Below are positions 15,819 through 23,357 of a DNA stretch of 27,977 nt, piece after piece. Both the position numbers and the translations under genes were made by a program. The first letter of the stretch is position 1. Each line of letters opens with the position of its first letter. Origin of the DNA: JAOABP01 sp964590395 (GTDB lineage Bacteria; Hydrothermota; Tepidihabitantia; Tepidihabitantales; Tepidihabitantaceae); assembly GCA_964590395.1 (NCBI GenBank), contig CAZPVT010000008.1, positions 1 to 27,977 of the forward strand, read 5' to 3'. The notes under the pieces were generated by a model. That model saw only the letters and a program-made list of their open reading frames with translations. It ran no database searches and was not told the DNA's origin.

Positions 15819-15831
15819 TGAACGGTGCGTT

Positions 15832-17142
15832 TTGATTCTTGCTCTTGTTTTCTTAACCTGCGGACAGTTAAGACCATTAACCCGTGCTGATCGGTTAAAT
15901 CAGGATGAAAAACTGGAGTATGTTATCCTGCGCACTGTGGACCGGAGTGCGGCAGATGAATATCTGAAATTGCTCAATGCTCCTACCCGTGCCGACTATC
16001 TCCAGTGGTTCTGGCAGAAAAGGGACATCACTGAGCATTGGCTTTTCCAGCGCCGGGCAGAAAAGGCGCGGGAACTTTTTGGTAAACTGGACCTCCTGGG
16101 CGACGAAAGGATTCCAGTTTATATCCGTTATGGACCACCGCGGCGTGAGGAGTATGCGCCCCAGCCACTGGAAAATGAGACATTAAGGATTTTTGTCAAT
16201 CCGGCGGAAATCTGGAGTTATGATTCAATTGGTCTCCAGTTTGACTTTGTCCAAAAGGGTGTAGGGTATCAGCAGGTTGGTTTTACCCGTTTTGGTAAAA
16301 ACTATTTTCCGCCGGCATTTGAGATGGTGGATTACGGTGCAAAAATACCGGCACCGGTGCTGTCAGCACGAAAAATCGGCTTGAAGATTGGACTTTACCG
16401 GTTTGCGCAAAAGGCGGATAGCGTCGCGGTAGAACTCCATTATGGAATACCAAGTGAGGAACTGATCCGGGAGCCAAAAAACGGACATCTATTTCATTTT
16501 CAATTCAACTTTACCTCAAGAAAGGGTAGTCAATATCGTCGTTCTGGGTGGTTTAGTTTTCATCCGGACACAAATGCCGATTACATCGTGGGTAGAGAGA
16601 TTATCTACCTGCCGGTTGACCTCTACACGGTTACGGTTGAGGCGATTAACCGCGATGGCACGATTTATGGCACTGCCGAGCAGGAACTGAGTCTTGTTGA
16701 CTATGTCCGGCGGGCTCAGCCAGTCTCGGATATGACATTTTATGCGCTGATTGATAATGTTTTCCAGAGCCCACAGTTCGTCCGTCCAGAATGGCAGCGG
16801 GTTATTCCTCTGCCGGGCGCAGAGGTGAAAACAGGTGCCACCTTTTATGTGCTATTTGAGATATATAACCTGAAACCTGACAGCCTTAACCGACACCGGG
16901 CAGAGGTGAGTTATGAGATTATGGAGATCAACTCGCGCCAGATGGCGGTAATTCCTACACCGGTCAGATTTATCACCGGCACCGGTACTACCGGAGTGGC
17001 ACAGGAACGGGTACACACGATGGACTTAAATCCGGGGAGTTATCTTCTGATTGCTAAAATCCGGGACTTAAACAGCGAACGCACCGCAAGCGTAACCGCC
17101 CAGTTTAAAATCCTACCGTTTAACCAGCCAAAACGCCTTTAA
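15832..17142 (+). CDS. GWxTD-like exported protein
   Basis: The frame has no ATG near its start. The TTG at 15832 gives 436 aa beginning with the hydrophobic MILALVFLTCG, a short signal-like segment; an ATG at 15763 inside hutU would give a longer, arginine-rich N-terminus. The following region, with YLQWFWQKRDIT and VYIRYGPPRREEY, resembles the GWxTD domain (FWxxRDPT then a RxYIxYGPPDE element), although the GWxTD tetrad itself is replaced by LLGDERIP. The remaining residues are beta-rich, ending in a domain with TVEAINRDGTIYGTAEQ. No enzyme motif is visible; such proteins are envelope-associated in other bacteria. It lies just after hutU and probably depends on its promoter. It overlaps the convergent methyltransferase gene by 30 nt. 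Start site uncertain. Confidence 0.65.
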   Translation: MILALVFLTCGQLRPLTRADRLNQDEKLEYVILRTVDRSAADEYLKLLNAPTRADYLQWFWQKRDITEHWLFQRRAEKARELFGKLDLLGDERIPVYIRYGPPRREEYAPQPLENETLRIFVNPAEIWSYDSIGLQFDFVQKGVGYQQVGFTRFGKNYFPPAFEMVDYGAKIPAPVLSARKIGLKIGLYRFAQKADSVAVELHYGIPSEELIREPKNGHLFHFQFNFTSRKGSQYRRSGWFSFHPDTNADYIVGREIIYLPVDLYTVTVEAINRDGTIYGTAEQELSLVDYVRRAQPVSDMTFYALIDNVFQSPQFVRPEWQRVIPLPGAEVKTGATFYVLFEIYNLKPDSLNRHRAEVSYEIMEINSRQMAVIPTPVRFITGTGTTGVAQERVHTMDLNPGSYLLIAKIRDLNSERTASVTAQFKILPFNQPKRL

Positions 17143-17526
17143 CAGACCCAACCCGAGTGCGGTGCCGGTCACTAACCAGGTCCGCCATTCGCTTAACGCC
17201 TCAATGATATTAAAACCGGTTTCCTTTGGTTCGGGATTGGACTGTTCAAGATATTCGGTTTCTGCCCGGGCGATCAGGCGATACATAATCAGATAACCCA
17301 GCAGCACCGCGAATGCCATAATCAGCGATGGCTTTAAGGCAACCAAAACACCTGCAACCAGAGCGAAATTACCCAGATAGAGTGGATGGCGAAAAAACCT
17401 GTAAGGACCTTTGACTACAAGATAATCAGCGGAGATGGATGGCGCGCGGCTGATTTTACCAATATAACCGGTGGTCCAGAAACGCAAAAGCAACCCCGGA
17501 ATAATCAGGGTCAACGAATTTAACAC
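17113..17526 (-). CDS. Membrane methyltransferase of the ICMT/PEMT-like family
   Basis: The product belongs to the isoprenylcysteine or phospholipid methyltransferase-like membrane family. The key motif GPYRFFRHPLYLGNFALVAG (SAM- and substrate-binding RHPxY) is present, with hydrophobic helices on either side. The first standard start is a GTG at 17526 (137 aa), but the open frame continues upstream and encodes KIGNFLFRWRAAIGVIAFAV, which looks like the missing first helix of the family. That extension has no ATG, GTG or TTG. An ATA at 17632-17634 overlaps the upstream stop as ATAA and follows AAAGGG by a few nt; it would give 173 aa. The substrate is unknown. It is the last gene of the minus-strand operon. 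Confidence 0.75.
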   Translation of the reverse strand: MLNSLTLIIPGLLLRFWTTGYIGKISRAPSISADYLVVKGPYRFFRHPLYLGNFALVAGVLVALKPSLIMAFAVLLGYLIMYRLIARAETEYLEQSNPEPKETGFNIIEALSEWRTWLVTGTALGLGLLKAFWLVKR

Positions 17527-17630
17527 GGTTGTGGGGGTCGGCTTACTCCAGTTAAAAACTACTGCAAAGGCAATAACACCAATCGCTGCGCGCCAACGAA
17601 AAAGGAAATTGCCAATTTTAAGCGCGAAAC

Positions 17631-18326
17631 TTATTTCACCCTTTCTGCGGTAAATTCACCTTCACCGTCAACCGGGTCGACTTCAATATTAAATATCCCG
17701 GTGCCGATCAGTTTGACCTTGGTATCATCACTTAGATCCTGTTCCTCGGCTCCCCGGGCACCGGCTGCCTTCCAGCGCACGATAAAGGTGGCATCCTTGG
17801 GATAGGCGAAGTTCCAGGTCTCAACATCCTCCTCGGTAACCAAGGACCAGTTAAACGCAAAATCGGTACTGGCATAACCCTGGACCCGGTTCAGCACCGG
17901 TTCTTCACCCTTGACCAATCGGCATCCCCAGTTACAGTCAACCGAATCCCAGAAGATAGTTATTCGCCACTCCTTCATACCGGTTAAGATGAACGGCTCA
18001 TTCATCTTTACCCTGACCCTTTTTATCGGACTATCACTGGCTTCTGCCTGGGCGATGATCCGGGTATTGCTGGGCAGGTCAAACCAGAGCACGGTCTCAT
18101 CTGAACGGGTTTCAATGGTAAAACTGTTCTTCTCCCAGATACTGGTTACCCGTCCGCGAATTTCCAATCCGCTCGCAGTTAGGACAAAGAGCGACAGAAA
18201 CACCACAATCACCACTGGAATGGGGTGTGTTATTGTGAGTGAGCCGGAGACGAACGGAGCAATCTGACGTTTTGCGTCATTGCGAGCCTGCTGAGGGCAG
18301 GTGTGGCAATCTACAACCTTTGTCAT
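17631..18326 (-). CDS. Exported protein of unknown function with a repeat-encoded N-terminus
   Basis: The 231-residue frame starts at an ATG with a strong AGGAGGGG just upstream (18330-18337 region). The first 33 residues or so (MTKVVDCHTCPQQARNDAKR and on) are encoded by a tandem dispersed repeat. A signal-type hydrophobic segment, VVIVVFLSLFVLTASG, follows at about 38-53, so the signal peptide is internal to the annotated frame. The start codon itself lies in the repeat motif GCAATGAC. A GTG at 18215 would put the signal at the N-terminus but has no Shine-Dalgarno. The mature part is beta-rich and contains DCNWGCRL and a C-terminal domain ending in FNIEVDPVDGEGEFTAERVK. I do not recognise the family. 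It lies between a four-fold repeat protein and a membrane methyltransferase. Confidence 0.65.
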   Translation of the reverse strand: MTKVVDCHTCPQQARNDAKRQIAPFVSGSLTITHPIPVVIVVFLSLFVLTASGLEIRGRVTSIWEKNSFTIETRSDETVLWFDLPSNTRIIAQAEASDSPIKRVRVKMNEPFILTGMKEWRITIFWDSVDCNWGCRLVKGEEPVLNRVQGYASTDFAFNWSLVTEEDVETWNFAYPKDATFIVRWKAAGARGAEEQDLSDDTKVKLIGTGIFNIEVDPVDGEGEFTAERVK

Positions 18327-18329
18327 TGC
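18229..18329. repeat. Tandem palindromic repeat, period 46-47 bp
   Basis: Three GTYATTGY motifs begin at 18229, 18276 and 18322. Two full units share the layout GTYATTGYGAG, 19 variable bases, GCAATCT, then 9-10 bases. In the second unit ATTGC (18279-18283) pairs with GCAAT (18306-18310) and CCTGC (18287-18291) with GCAGG (18297-18301), making a nested hairpin. The pattern resembles the CGTCATTGCGAG...GCAATCT repeats dispersed in many bacterial genomes (recalled, not searched). It lies within the 5' end of the minus-strand gene at 17631-18326. Confidence 0.75.
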
Positions 18330-18344
18330 CCCTCCTTTTACCGT

Positions 18345-18704
18345 TCAGATTAAAAGATTTTCCAGCCGCATTATTGACCAGACCGGAGCCCTTCTTGGTA
18401 AATCAAGGTCGGTAAGATTAGGCGGGGGTTCAGGTGCGGGCAGGTCCTTATAAGGCACGGGCGGCACTTCCACCTCGGGAAAAGTGAACTCATCAAGTTT
18501 TACCCCTGCTACAAACCCGATTACCTTGCCACCCCGGTCCCACAAAATATTTTCAATAAAAAACCCGCGGTGATTTCCCCGGCTATCATACACAGTCTTG
18601 CCGACGAGAAAACCACGCGGTTTACCCAGAAAATCATAAAACACTGTTCCACACAAACGATAAACCGCTTTACCTAAACGATTATACAACACCTTTTCTG
18701 TCAT
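18345..18704 (-). CDS. Four-fold repeat protein (beta-flower-like) with a proline-rich tail
   Basis: The first 70 of 119 residues hold four copies of a short unit: LYNRLGKAVYRLCG, FYDFLGKPRGFLVG, VYDSRGNHRGFFIE and LWDRGGKVIGFVAG. The pattern is aromatic-Asp/Asn-x-x-Gly-Lys/Asn then Gly-Phe, and resembles the small four-fold beta-flower domain; this identification is from pattern memory. A Pro/Glu-rich stretch (about 78-105) and a short hydrophobic end follow. No signal peptide or catalytic motif is visible. The ATG follows GGAGGAGT closely, and a good promoter lies upstream. It is the first gene of the minus-strand operon and diverges from the cas operon with a 204-nt gap. Function unknown. 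Confidence 0.7.
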   Translation of the reverse strand: MTEKVLYNRLGKAVYRLCGTVFYDFLGKPRGFLVGKTVYDSRGNHRGFFIENILWDRGGKVIGFVAGVKLDEFTFPEVEVPPVPYKDLPAPEPPPNLTDLDLPRRAPVWSIMRLENLLI

Positions 18705-18740
18705 TTACTCCTCCGTAAATTAAAACACACATATATTAAT

Positions 18741-18769
18741 ATATTATTATCAACCGTTTCCCAAGTCAA
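18741..18769 (-). promoter_or_regulatory. Promoter for the minus-strand three-gene operon
   Basis: On the minus strand: TTGACT (complement of 18764-18769), 17-nt spacer, TAATAT (complement of 18741-18746). A perfect 14-bp AT palindrome, ATATATTAATATAT (18731-18744), covers the -10 edge and the expected start of transcription. Confidence 0.75.
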
Positions 18770-18836
18770 GAAGATAAGATACGAAAACCCAATTTTCAAA
18801 CCGGCAGTTAGTTCCCAATATCAGAAAAAGTTAATG

Positions 18837-18858
18837 CTTAACAGTGTCAACTGTTAAG
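18837..18858. promoter_or_regulatory. 22-bp palindrome, likely operator of the cas operon
   Basis: A perfect inverted repeat: left arm CTTAACAGT, 4-nt centre GTCA, right arm ACTGTTAAG. It ends 3 nt before the -35 box of the cas promoter. Size and symmetry suit a dimeric helix-turn-helix regulator. No regulator gene is nearby and no second copy was seen in the window. Confidence 0.6.
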
Positions 18859-18861
18859 TTA

Positions 18862-18890
18862 TTGACAAAACAAAAAGATTAGCTTAAGAT
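18862..18890 (+). promoter_or_regulatory. Near-consensus promoter of the CRISPR-Cas operon
   Basis: Perfect TTGACA (18862-18867), 17-nt spacer, TAAGAT (18885-18890). Transcription should start near 18897, leaving a leader of about 12 nt with AGGGTG (18896-18901) as ribosome-binding site for cas6. Confidence 0.8.
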
Positions 18891-18908
18891 TGCCTAGGGT
18901 GTTTTTTG

Positions 18909-19823
18909 ATGCGCACGCTTAAACTCCAAATTTCGCTTCAAGCGACCGAGCCGGTACAGTTACCGGTTTATAAAGGCGGTTTGCTACGTAGTGCCTTTGG
19001 TGTTGCCTTCCGCAAAGTCTGCTGTCCTTTTATCGATCGTCGGTGCACTGAGTGCTTGCTTCGTTACAACTGTGTCTGGTCTTATGTATTTGATACCCCA
19101 CGTCCCCAAACCGCCGGAATTCTGCCCAAAGCAGAAACCGTTCCCCATCCATTTGTGATTGAGCCACCAGAGATTGAATCTCCGGTTCTGAAAAAGGGAG
19201 AACTGCTCAATTTCCAGTTGATTTTGTTCGGGCGGGCGGTTGATTTGCTCTCATACTTTATCTATGCCTTTGAACAACTGGCTGAACAGGGTATGGGCAG
19301 ACCGAGAAAACTGTTTCGTTTAATTGGTATCTATCAGTACAACCAACTGATTTACGATTCTCAAAAATCAGCGTTAGTTAACCAGCCATTGCCCACACTG
19401 ATCAGCCTATCATCAACTTCTGAGACCGTTCAAAAGGTCCGGATCACATTTTTGACTACGACACGGCTCATTCATAATGGTAAACTGTGCCGGCGCCCCG
19501 GGTTTAATGTTATCATCCGCAGTTTGTTGCGCCGGCTCTGGCTTTTAAGTTACTTTCACGACCAGCCGATAGAGATTGACCACCGGTTTTTAATAAACGC
19601 GGCTCAGCGAGTCCAACTTAAAGAGGCGGTTTTTGCCGGTACGGACTGGGAGCACTTCTCCCGGCGGCAGAATCGAATTGTTGAATATACGGGTATCACC
19701 GGTTGGGCGGTTTATACGGGTGAACTGGGTCAATTTCTGCCGATACTACGTGCCGGTGAAATTCTACACATCGGTAAGAATACAACCTTTGGTATGGGTA
19801 AATATAAATTGGAGGTGCAATGA
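18909..19823 (+). CDS. cas6: Cas6 pre-crRNA endoribonuclease
   Basis: Cas6 cuts the CRISPR transcript within each repeat to release crRNA precursors. The 304-residue protein belongs to the RAMP-type Cas6 group with a C-terminal glycine-rich loop, HIGKNTTFGMGKYKLE, and an internal cysteine cluster (C38, C39, C46, C49, C55 in KVCCPFIDRRCTECLLRYNC) that may bind zinc. The catalytic residue cannot be assigned by eye. The ATG at 18909 is preferred over a TTG at 18906 because of its spacing from AGGGTG. It is the first gene of the operon, and its stop overlaps the cas10 start by 4 nt. Confidence 0.9.
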   Translation: MRTLKLQISLQATEPVQLPVYKGGLLRSAFGVAFRKVCCPFIDRRCTECLLRYNCVWSYVFDTPRPQTAGILPKAETVPHPFVIEPPEIESPVLKKGELLNFQLILFGRAVDLLSYFIYAFEQLAEQGMGRPRKLFRLIGIYQYNQLIYDSQKSALVNQPLPTLISLSSTSETVQKVRITFLTTTRLIHNGKLCRRPGFNVIIRSLLRRLWLLSYFHDQPIEIDHRFLINAAQRVQLKEAVFAGTDWEHFSRRQNRIVEYTGITGWAVYTGELGQFLPILRAGEILHIGKNTTFGMGKYKLEVQ

Positions 19824-22147
19824 ATGAGAAAGAGTTAGAATTAGTTATCCTTGCCGGTTTACTCCATGATATCGGCAAGTTTGAACTGCGAACCGGAGCA
19901 AGACCGGGACAGAATCATTCCCAGTTGAGTGGCAGGTTTGTTGCCGAAATTTTCCAGGGTCAGTGGCAGGGTCTTGCTGAAATCGTTGAAAACCACCACA
20001 TTACCGATGCCACCAGTGCGCCCAATCCCCACTTAACCCGGCTCATTACACTGGCAGACTGGTTTGCGAGCGGCGAAAGAAGAGAGACGGAAGAATGGCG
20101 AGAAAAGTCTCCTGCTGAAATGCCACTGGTTAATATCTTCTCAACCCTTTTTGGTAACCAGAATTGCACCTATTTACCGTTGCAGATTTTACCAGAAAAT
20201 GGCGATGTCCAGCCGCAAAACAACAGCGAAATCAGTTCTCAAGCCTATCTGGAACTGTGGCAGAACTTCTACCAAGAGGCAAAAAGTTTGACCGGGTTAG
20301 TAAATCCGCTTTTATTTAACCGCCTTTTAGCACTACTGGAAAAATATACATTATTTATCCCGGCAGCGGTTTATAGTACTATTTCCGATGTTTCGCTATA
20401 CCATCATCTGAAATTAACCGCTGCCATCTCTGCCTGTCTGTATATAGACCAGTTTAATTATGCTGATATTGAAGAACTGCTGAATGTGTTCCGGGACAAT
20501 TTAGAGGAAAACGGCCGGACAGTAGCCTATCTAATTGGCGGCGATATCTCAGGAATTCAGAACTTCATTTACAATTTGCGGGCTGAGCGTGCCTTAAAGG
20601 GACTGAGAGGACGTTCACTTTACTTGCAGTTGATTACTGAAGCGGTGGCAGGGAAAATTCTTAAACAATTTAACCTTACCCGGACGAATCAGATTTATTG
20701 TGGCGGGGGCCATTTTTACCTTTTGGTACCAGCCATTCCGAGTTTTACCGATGATATTAAAGAGATCACCAATTTAGTTGAGCGGGTTCTGCTTTCTGAA
20801 CACAAAGGAAAACTGGGTATAACCATCGCCTGGCAGCCGGTAAGAGTACTGGATTTCAAGCGGGAAAGTTTTGGTCTGGTCTGGGAAGATCTGCATCAAC
20901 AACTGGCAATCGAAAAACGGCGCAAATTTGCTACGACACTCACAAGTGCAGATTATAAACAGATTTTAGGTCCTACTGGGATGGGCGGAGAGATGCCTGC
21001 CTGCTTAATCTGCGGTGAAGAACTCAACAACCAGGAACAAACAAACCAGATTTGTCAAAGGTGTGAGGGTTTTGCCGGGTTAGGACGATGTCTTCACGAT
21101 GCCAACTATCTAATTGAAAAACCGATAACTCAACCCGATGGAAATGATGCCGGCTGGAATAAAATTCTAAAGCAACTCGGCATAGAATATGAATTTTCTA
21201 AACAGCCACAGTTTACCGGGGATGAAGGTGAGCTTGTTTACCGTTTGAATAGCACGGCGCTGGAGTCGGGTGTTGCCGGTTTCAGATTTATCGGCAAATA
21301 TGTGCCGAATAAAAATAGGGAAACTGCAGAACTCAAAGACCTGGCAGATGAAGCCAGTGGTATAAAACGATGGGGGGTATTAAGAGCCGATGTTGACCAT
21401 CTGGGGGAGGTGTTTAAAAAAGGGCTGGGTGAGGATAACCGTTCCATATCCCGGCTTTCAATGCTCAGTTATCTGATCAGTTATTTCTTTTCTGCCCGGA
21501 TTCAGGCGCTGGCACAGAGTAATGATTTCAAAAATAGCATCTATCTTGCCTATGCTGGTGGCGACGATCTGTTTGTCATTGGTGCCTGGTCAAAACTGCC
21601 CGAATTTGCCTATCAGATTTATGATGATTTCCGTCAGTTTACATCAAATCAGCTAACGCTTTCTGCGGGCATATTCATTGCGCCCTCGGAAAAGTTTCCG
21701 GTTTACCAGGCGGCAAAACTTGCGGGTAAAGCCGAAGCGTCAGCCAAAGATGCCGGTCGGGATGCTTTATCACTGCTGGAAGAAGAGTTAAAATGGCGGG
21801 AGTATTCAGATGTCAAAGATATCAAAAATGACCTGGTGAAACTGCTTAAATCCGAGAATTTTCCCCGGGCAATTCTTGGCATCATTAACGCCAGTTGGGC
21901 AGAATTCCAGATGGCTAATAAGAAGGACAAAAAGGGCAAGAAAGAGATTCCGATGTTTCCGGTCTGGCGTTTAATTTACGCCCTGACCAGATTAAAAGAA
22001 AGGGAAAAAGACAAGCCGGCTCTGCTCCAGCTCCTGAGCGAGATAGAAAGCAAAGTTATGCAGGGTGTTAGGCTTCACCCACACCTTGACCTGATTGTGC
22101 GCTGGGCAGAACTGGAGACAAGAGAAAAACAAAATAAGGAGGTATGA
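19820..22147 (+). CDS. cas10: Cas10/Csm1, large subunit of the type III-A complex
   Basis: This 775-residue multidomain subunit cleaves DNA and makes cyclic oligoadenylate when the complex binds target RNA. The N-terminal HD nuclease domain has LLHDIGKF (H16, D17), H at NHSQLSG, HH at ENHHIT and the D of ADWFASGERR. The first palm domain follows with GDISGIQNFIYNL. A zinc-binding element has C395, C398, C412 and C415. The second palm carries YAGGDDLFVIGAW with an intact GGDD (580-583), the cyclase site. A helical C-terminal domain ends the protein. All key residues for both activities appear present. GGAGG precedes the ATG, which overlaps the cas6 stop. Confidence 0.97.
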   Translation: MNEKELELVILAGLLHDIGKFELRTGARPGQNHSQLSGRFVAEIFQGQWQGLAEIVENHHITDATSAPNPHLTRLITLADWFASGERRETEEWREKSPAEMPLVNIFSTLFGNQNCTYLPLQILPENGDVQPQNNSEISSQAYLELWQNFYQEAKSLTGLVNPLLFNRLLALLEKYTLFIPAAVYSTISDVSLYHHLKLTAAISACLYIDQFNYADIEELLNVFRDNLEENGRTVAYLIGGDISGIQNFIYNLRAERALKGLRGRSLYLQLITEAVAGKILKQFNLTRTNQIYCGGGHFYLLVPAIPSFTDDIKEITNLVERVLLSEHKGKLGITIAWQPVRVLDFKRESFGLVWEDLHQQLAIEKRRKFATTLTSADYKQILGPTGMGGEMPACLICGEELNNQEQTNQICQRCEGFAGLGRCLHDANYLIEKPITQPDGNDAGWNKILKQLGIEYEFSKQPQFTGDEGELVYRLNSTALESGVAGFRFIGKYVPNKNRETAELKDLADEASGIKRWGVLRADVDHLGEVFKKGLGEDNRSISRLSMLSYLISYFFSARIQALAQSNDFKNSIYLAYAGGDDLFVIGAWSKLPEFAYQIYDDFRQFTSNQLTLSAGIFIAPSEKFPVYQAAKLAGKAEASAKDAGRDALSLLEEELKWREYSDVKDIKNDLVKLLKSENFPRAILGIINASWAEFQMANKKDKKGKKEIPMFPVWRLIYALTRLKEREKDKPALLQLLSEIESKVMQGVRLHPHLDLIVRWAELETREKQNKEV

Positions 22148-22149
22148 AT

Positions 22150-22548
22150 ATGCAGAACATTCCAAATGTCAACATAGAAAGTATAAAAGAGATATTTAAA
22201 ACCAGAGATGCCCAGAGATTAGTAGACTTCGCCGCTGAGGCTGGTAAGAAACTGGTTAGGGAAAAAGTTTCCACATCCCAGGTGCGGAACATCCTTGATT
22301 CAATCCAGGCAATAAAGAAGTACAATGCGAACAGCCTTCAGTTATTGCGTCCACTATTAGCCTATAGCCAGGGTAAAAAGCCAAACCTGGCTTTATTTCG
22401 TCAGATAATTGAAGCGGCGATAGAATCGGTTCAATCAGAAGCAGATTTTGAGTTTTTCCGCCACTTTGTGGAGGCAATAGTTGCTTACCATACTTTAGAA
22501 GAGACGAAGAAAAAAGAGCAGGAAAGAATGGAAAGGAGGAGTAGATGA
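22150..22548 (+). CDS. csm2: Csm2, small subunit of the type III-A complex
   Basis: Csm2 is the small helical subunit that lines the complex along the crRNA-target duplex. The 132-residue product is all alpha-helical in appearance, with the family-like stretch STSQVRNILDSIQAIKKY and a central LRPLLAYSQGKKP segment. Two in-frame ATGs exist. The one at 22144 is only 1 nt after AAGGAGG (22136-22142), while the ATG at 22150 is 7 nt away, so 22150 is chosen. The ribosome-binding site lies inside the end of cas10, and the csm3 start overlaps the stop by 4 nt. Confidence 0.93.
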   Translation: MQNIPNVNIESIKEIFKTRDAQRLVDFAAEAGKKLVREKVSTSQVRNILDSIQAIKKYNANSLQLLRPLLAYSQGKKPNLALFRQIIEAAIESVQSEADFEFFRHFVEAIVAYHTLEETKKKEQERMERRSR

Positions 22549-23351
22549 GTGCAGTTGAAGTTAAAATTATCGGCAAAGTGGTCATAACCGCTGATATCAG
22601 GACATTAACCGGCTTAAGGATTGGTGGTAGTTCTGAAGGTTTGAAAATAGGCGGGGTTGATGCCCGGGTTATTAGAGACCCCTGGGACCGTCCTTATATT
22701 CCAGGTTCTTCAATCAAAGGTAAATTGCGAAACCTGCTTGAACGCAAGTTGAATCTGCCAATTGAAAAAGGAGAAACCCAGGTTAATGAGCACCGCTGCC
22801 AGGAATTGGAAGATTATAAGAAATGTCCGGTCTGTAAAATTTTCGGCTTAACTCTGAAAAAGCCATTTGAAGAAACAATCCTGACTCGTCTAATTGCGCG
22901 CGATACCTATCTGGATGAAAATTCGGTTCGGGCATTACCGGCAGTTGAGCCAACTTTAACAGAAATAAAGACCGAGATAATGATTGACCGGCGAACCGGG
23001 ACAACGGGAGGAAAAGGTGCGGGGGGATTGCGCCAGATTGAGCGTGTGCCGGCAGGTGCGGTTTTTACACCGGCAGAGTTCATTTTCAACATTTACGAAG
23101 AAGCCGACAAAGACCTGTTGAAACATCTATTTGAAGCAATGGCGCTACTGGAAGATGATTATCTGGGCGGTATGGGTTCAAGGGGTTATGGCAAGGTGAA
23201 ACTGGAAAATATTAAAATCTGGTGGAACAAAGTAGAGGACTACGAAAACGGCACTCTGGAGTTAAACGAAAACCGCCGGATTAACAACAACTGGAACACA
23301 CCCCAACTGCTAATTCAAAACTTTGGCGAATTGAAGAGCAAACTTACCTGA
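22545..23351 (+). CDS. csm3: Csm3, backbone subunit and target-RNA nuclease
   Basis: Csm3 is the Cas7-like subunit that polymerises along the crRNA and cuts the target RNA every 6 nt. The 268-residue protein has the RAMP start VVITADIRTLTGLRIGG, the catalytic loop KIGGVDARVIRDP with D39, YIPGSSIKGKLRNLLE, a cysteine pair KCPVCKIFG and the C-terminal glycine loop GGMGSRGYGKVKLE. The catalytic Asp is intact, so RNA cleavage should be active. It overlaps csm2 by 4 nt (ATGA) and csm4 follows after 6 nt without its own ribosome-binding site. Confidence 0.97.
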   Translation: MSAVEVKIIGKVVITADIRTLTGLRIGGSSEGLKIGGVDARVIRDPWDRPYIPGSSIKGKLRNLLERKLNLPIEKGETQVNEHRCQELEDYKKCPVCKIFGLTLKKPFEETILTRLIARDTYLDENSVRALPAVEPTLTEIKTEIMIDRRTGTTGGKGAGGLRQIERVPAGAVFTPAEFIFNIYEEADKDLLKHLFEAMALLEDDYLGGMGSRGYGKVKLENIKIWWNKVEDYENGTLELNENRRINNNWNTPQLLIQNFGELKSKLT

Positions 23352-23357
23352 TTAACT

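Noticed and set aside
15832..15867. Lipoprotein signal in the GWxTD-like protein (FLTCG)
   Set aside because: The residue before Cys is Thr and there is no positively charged N-region; a normal lipobox would need Gly, Ala or Ser.
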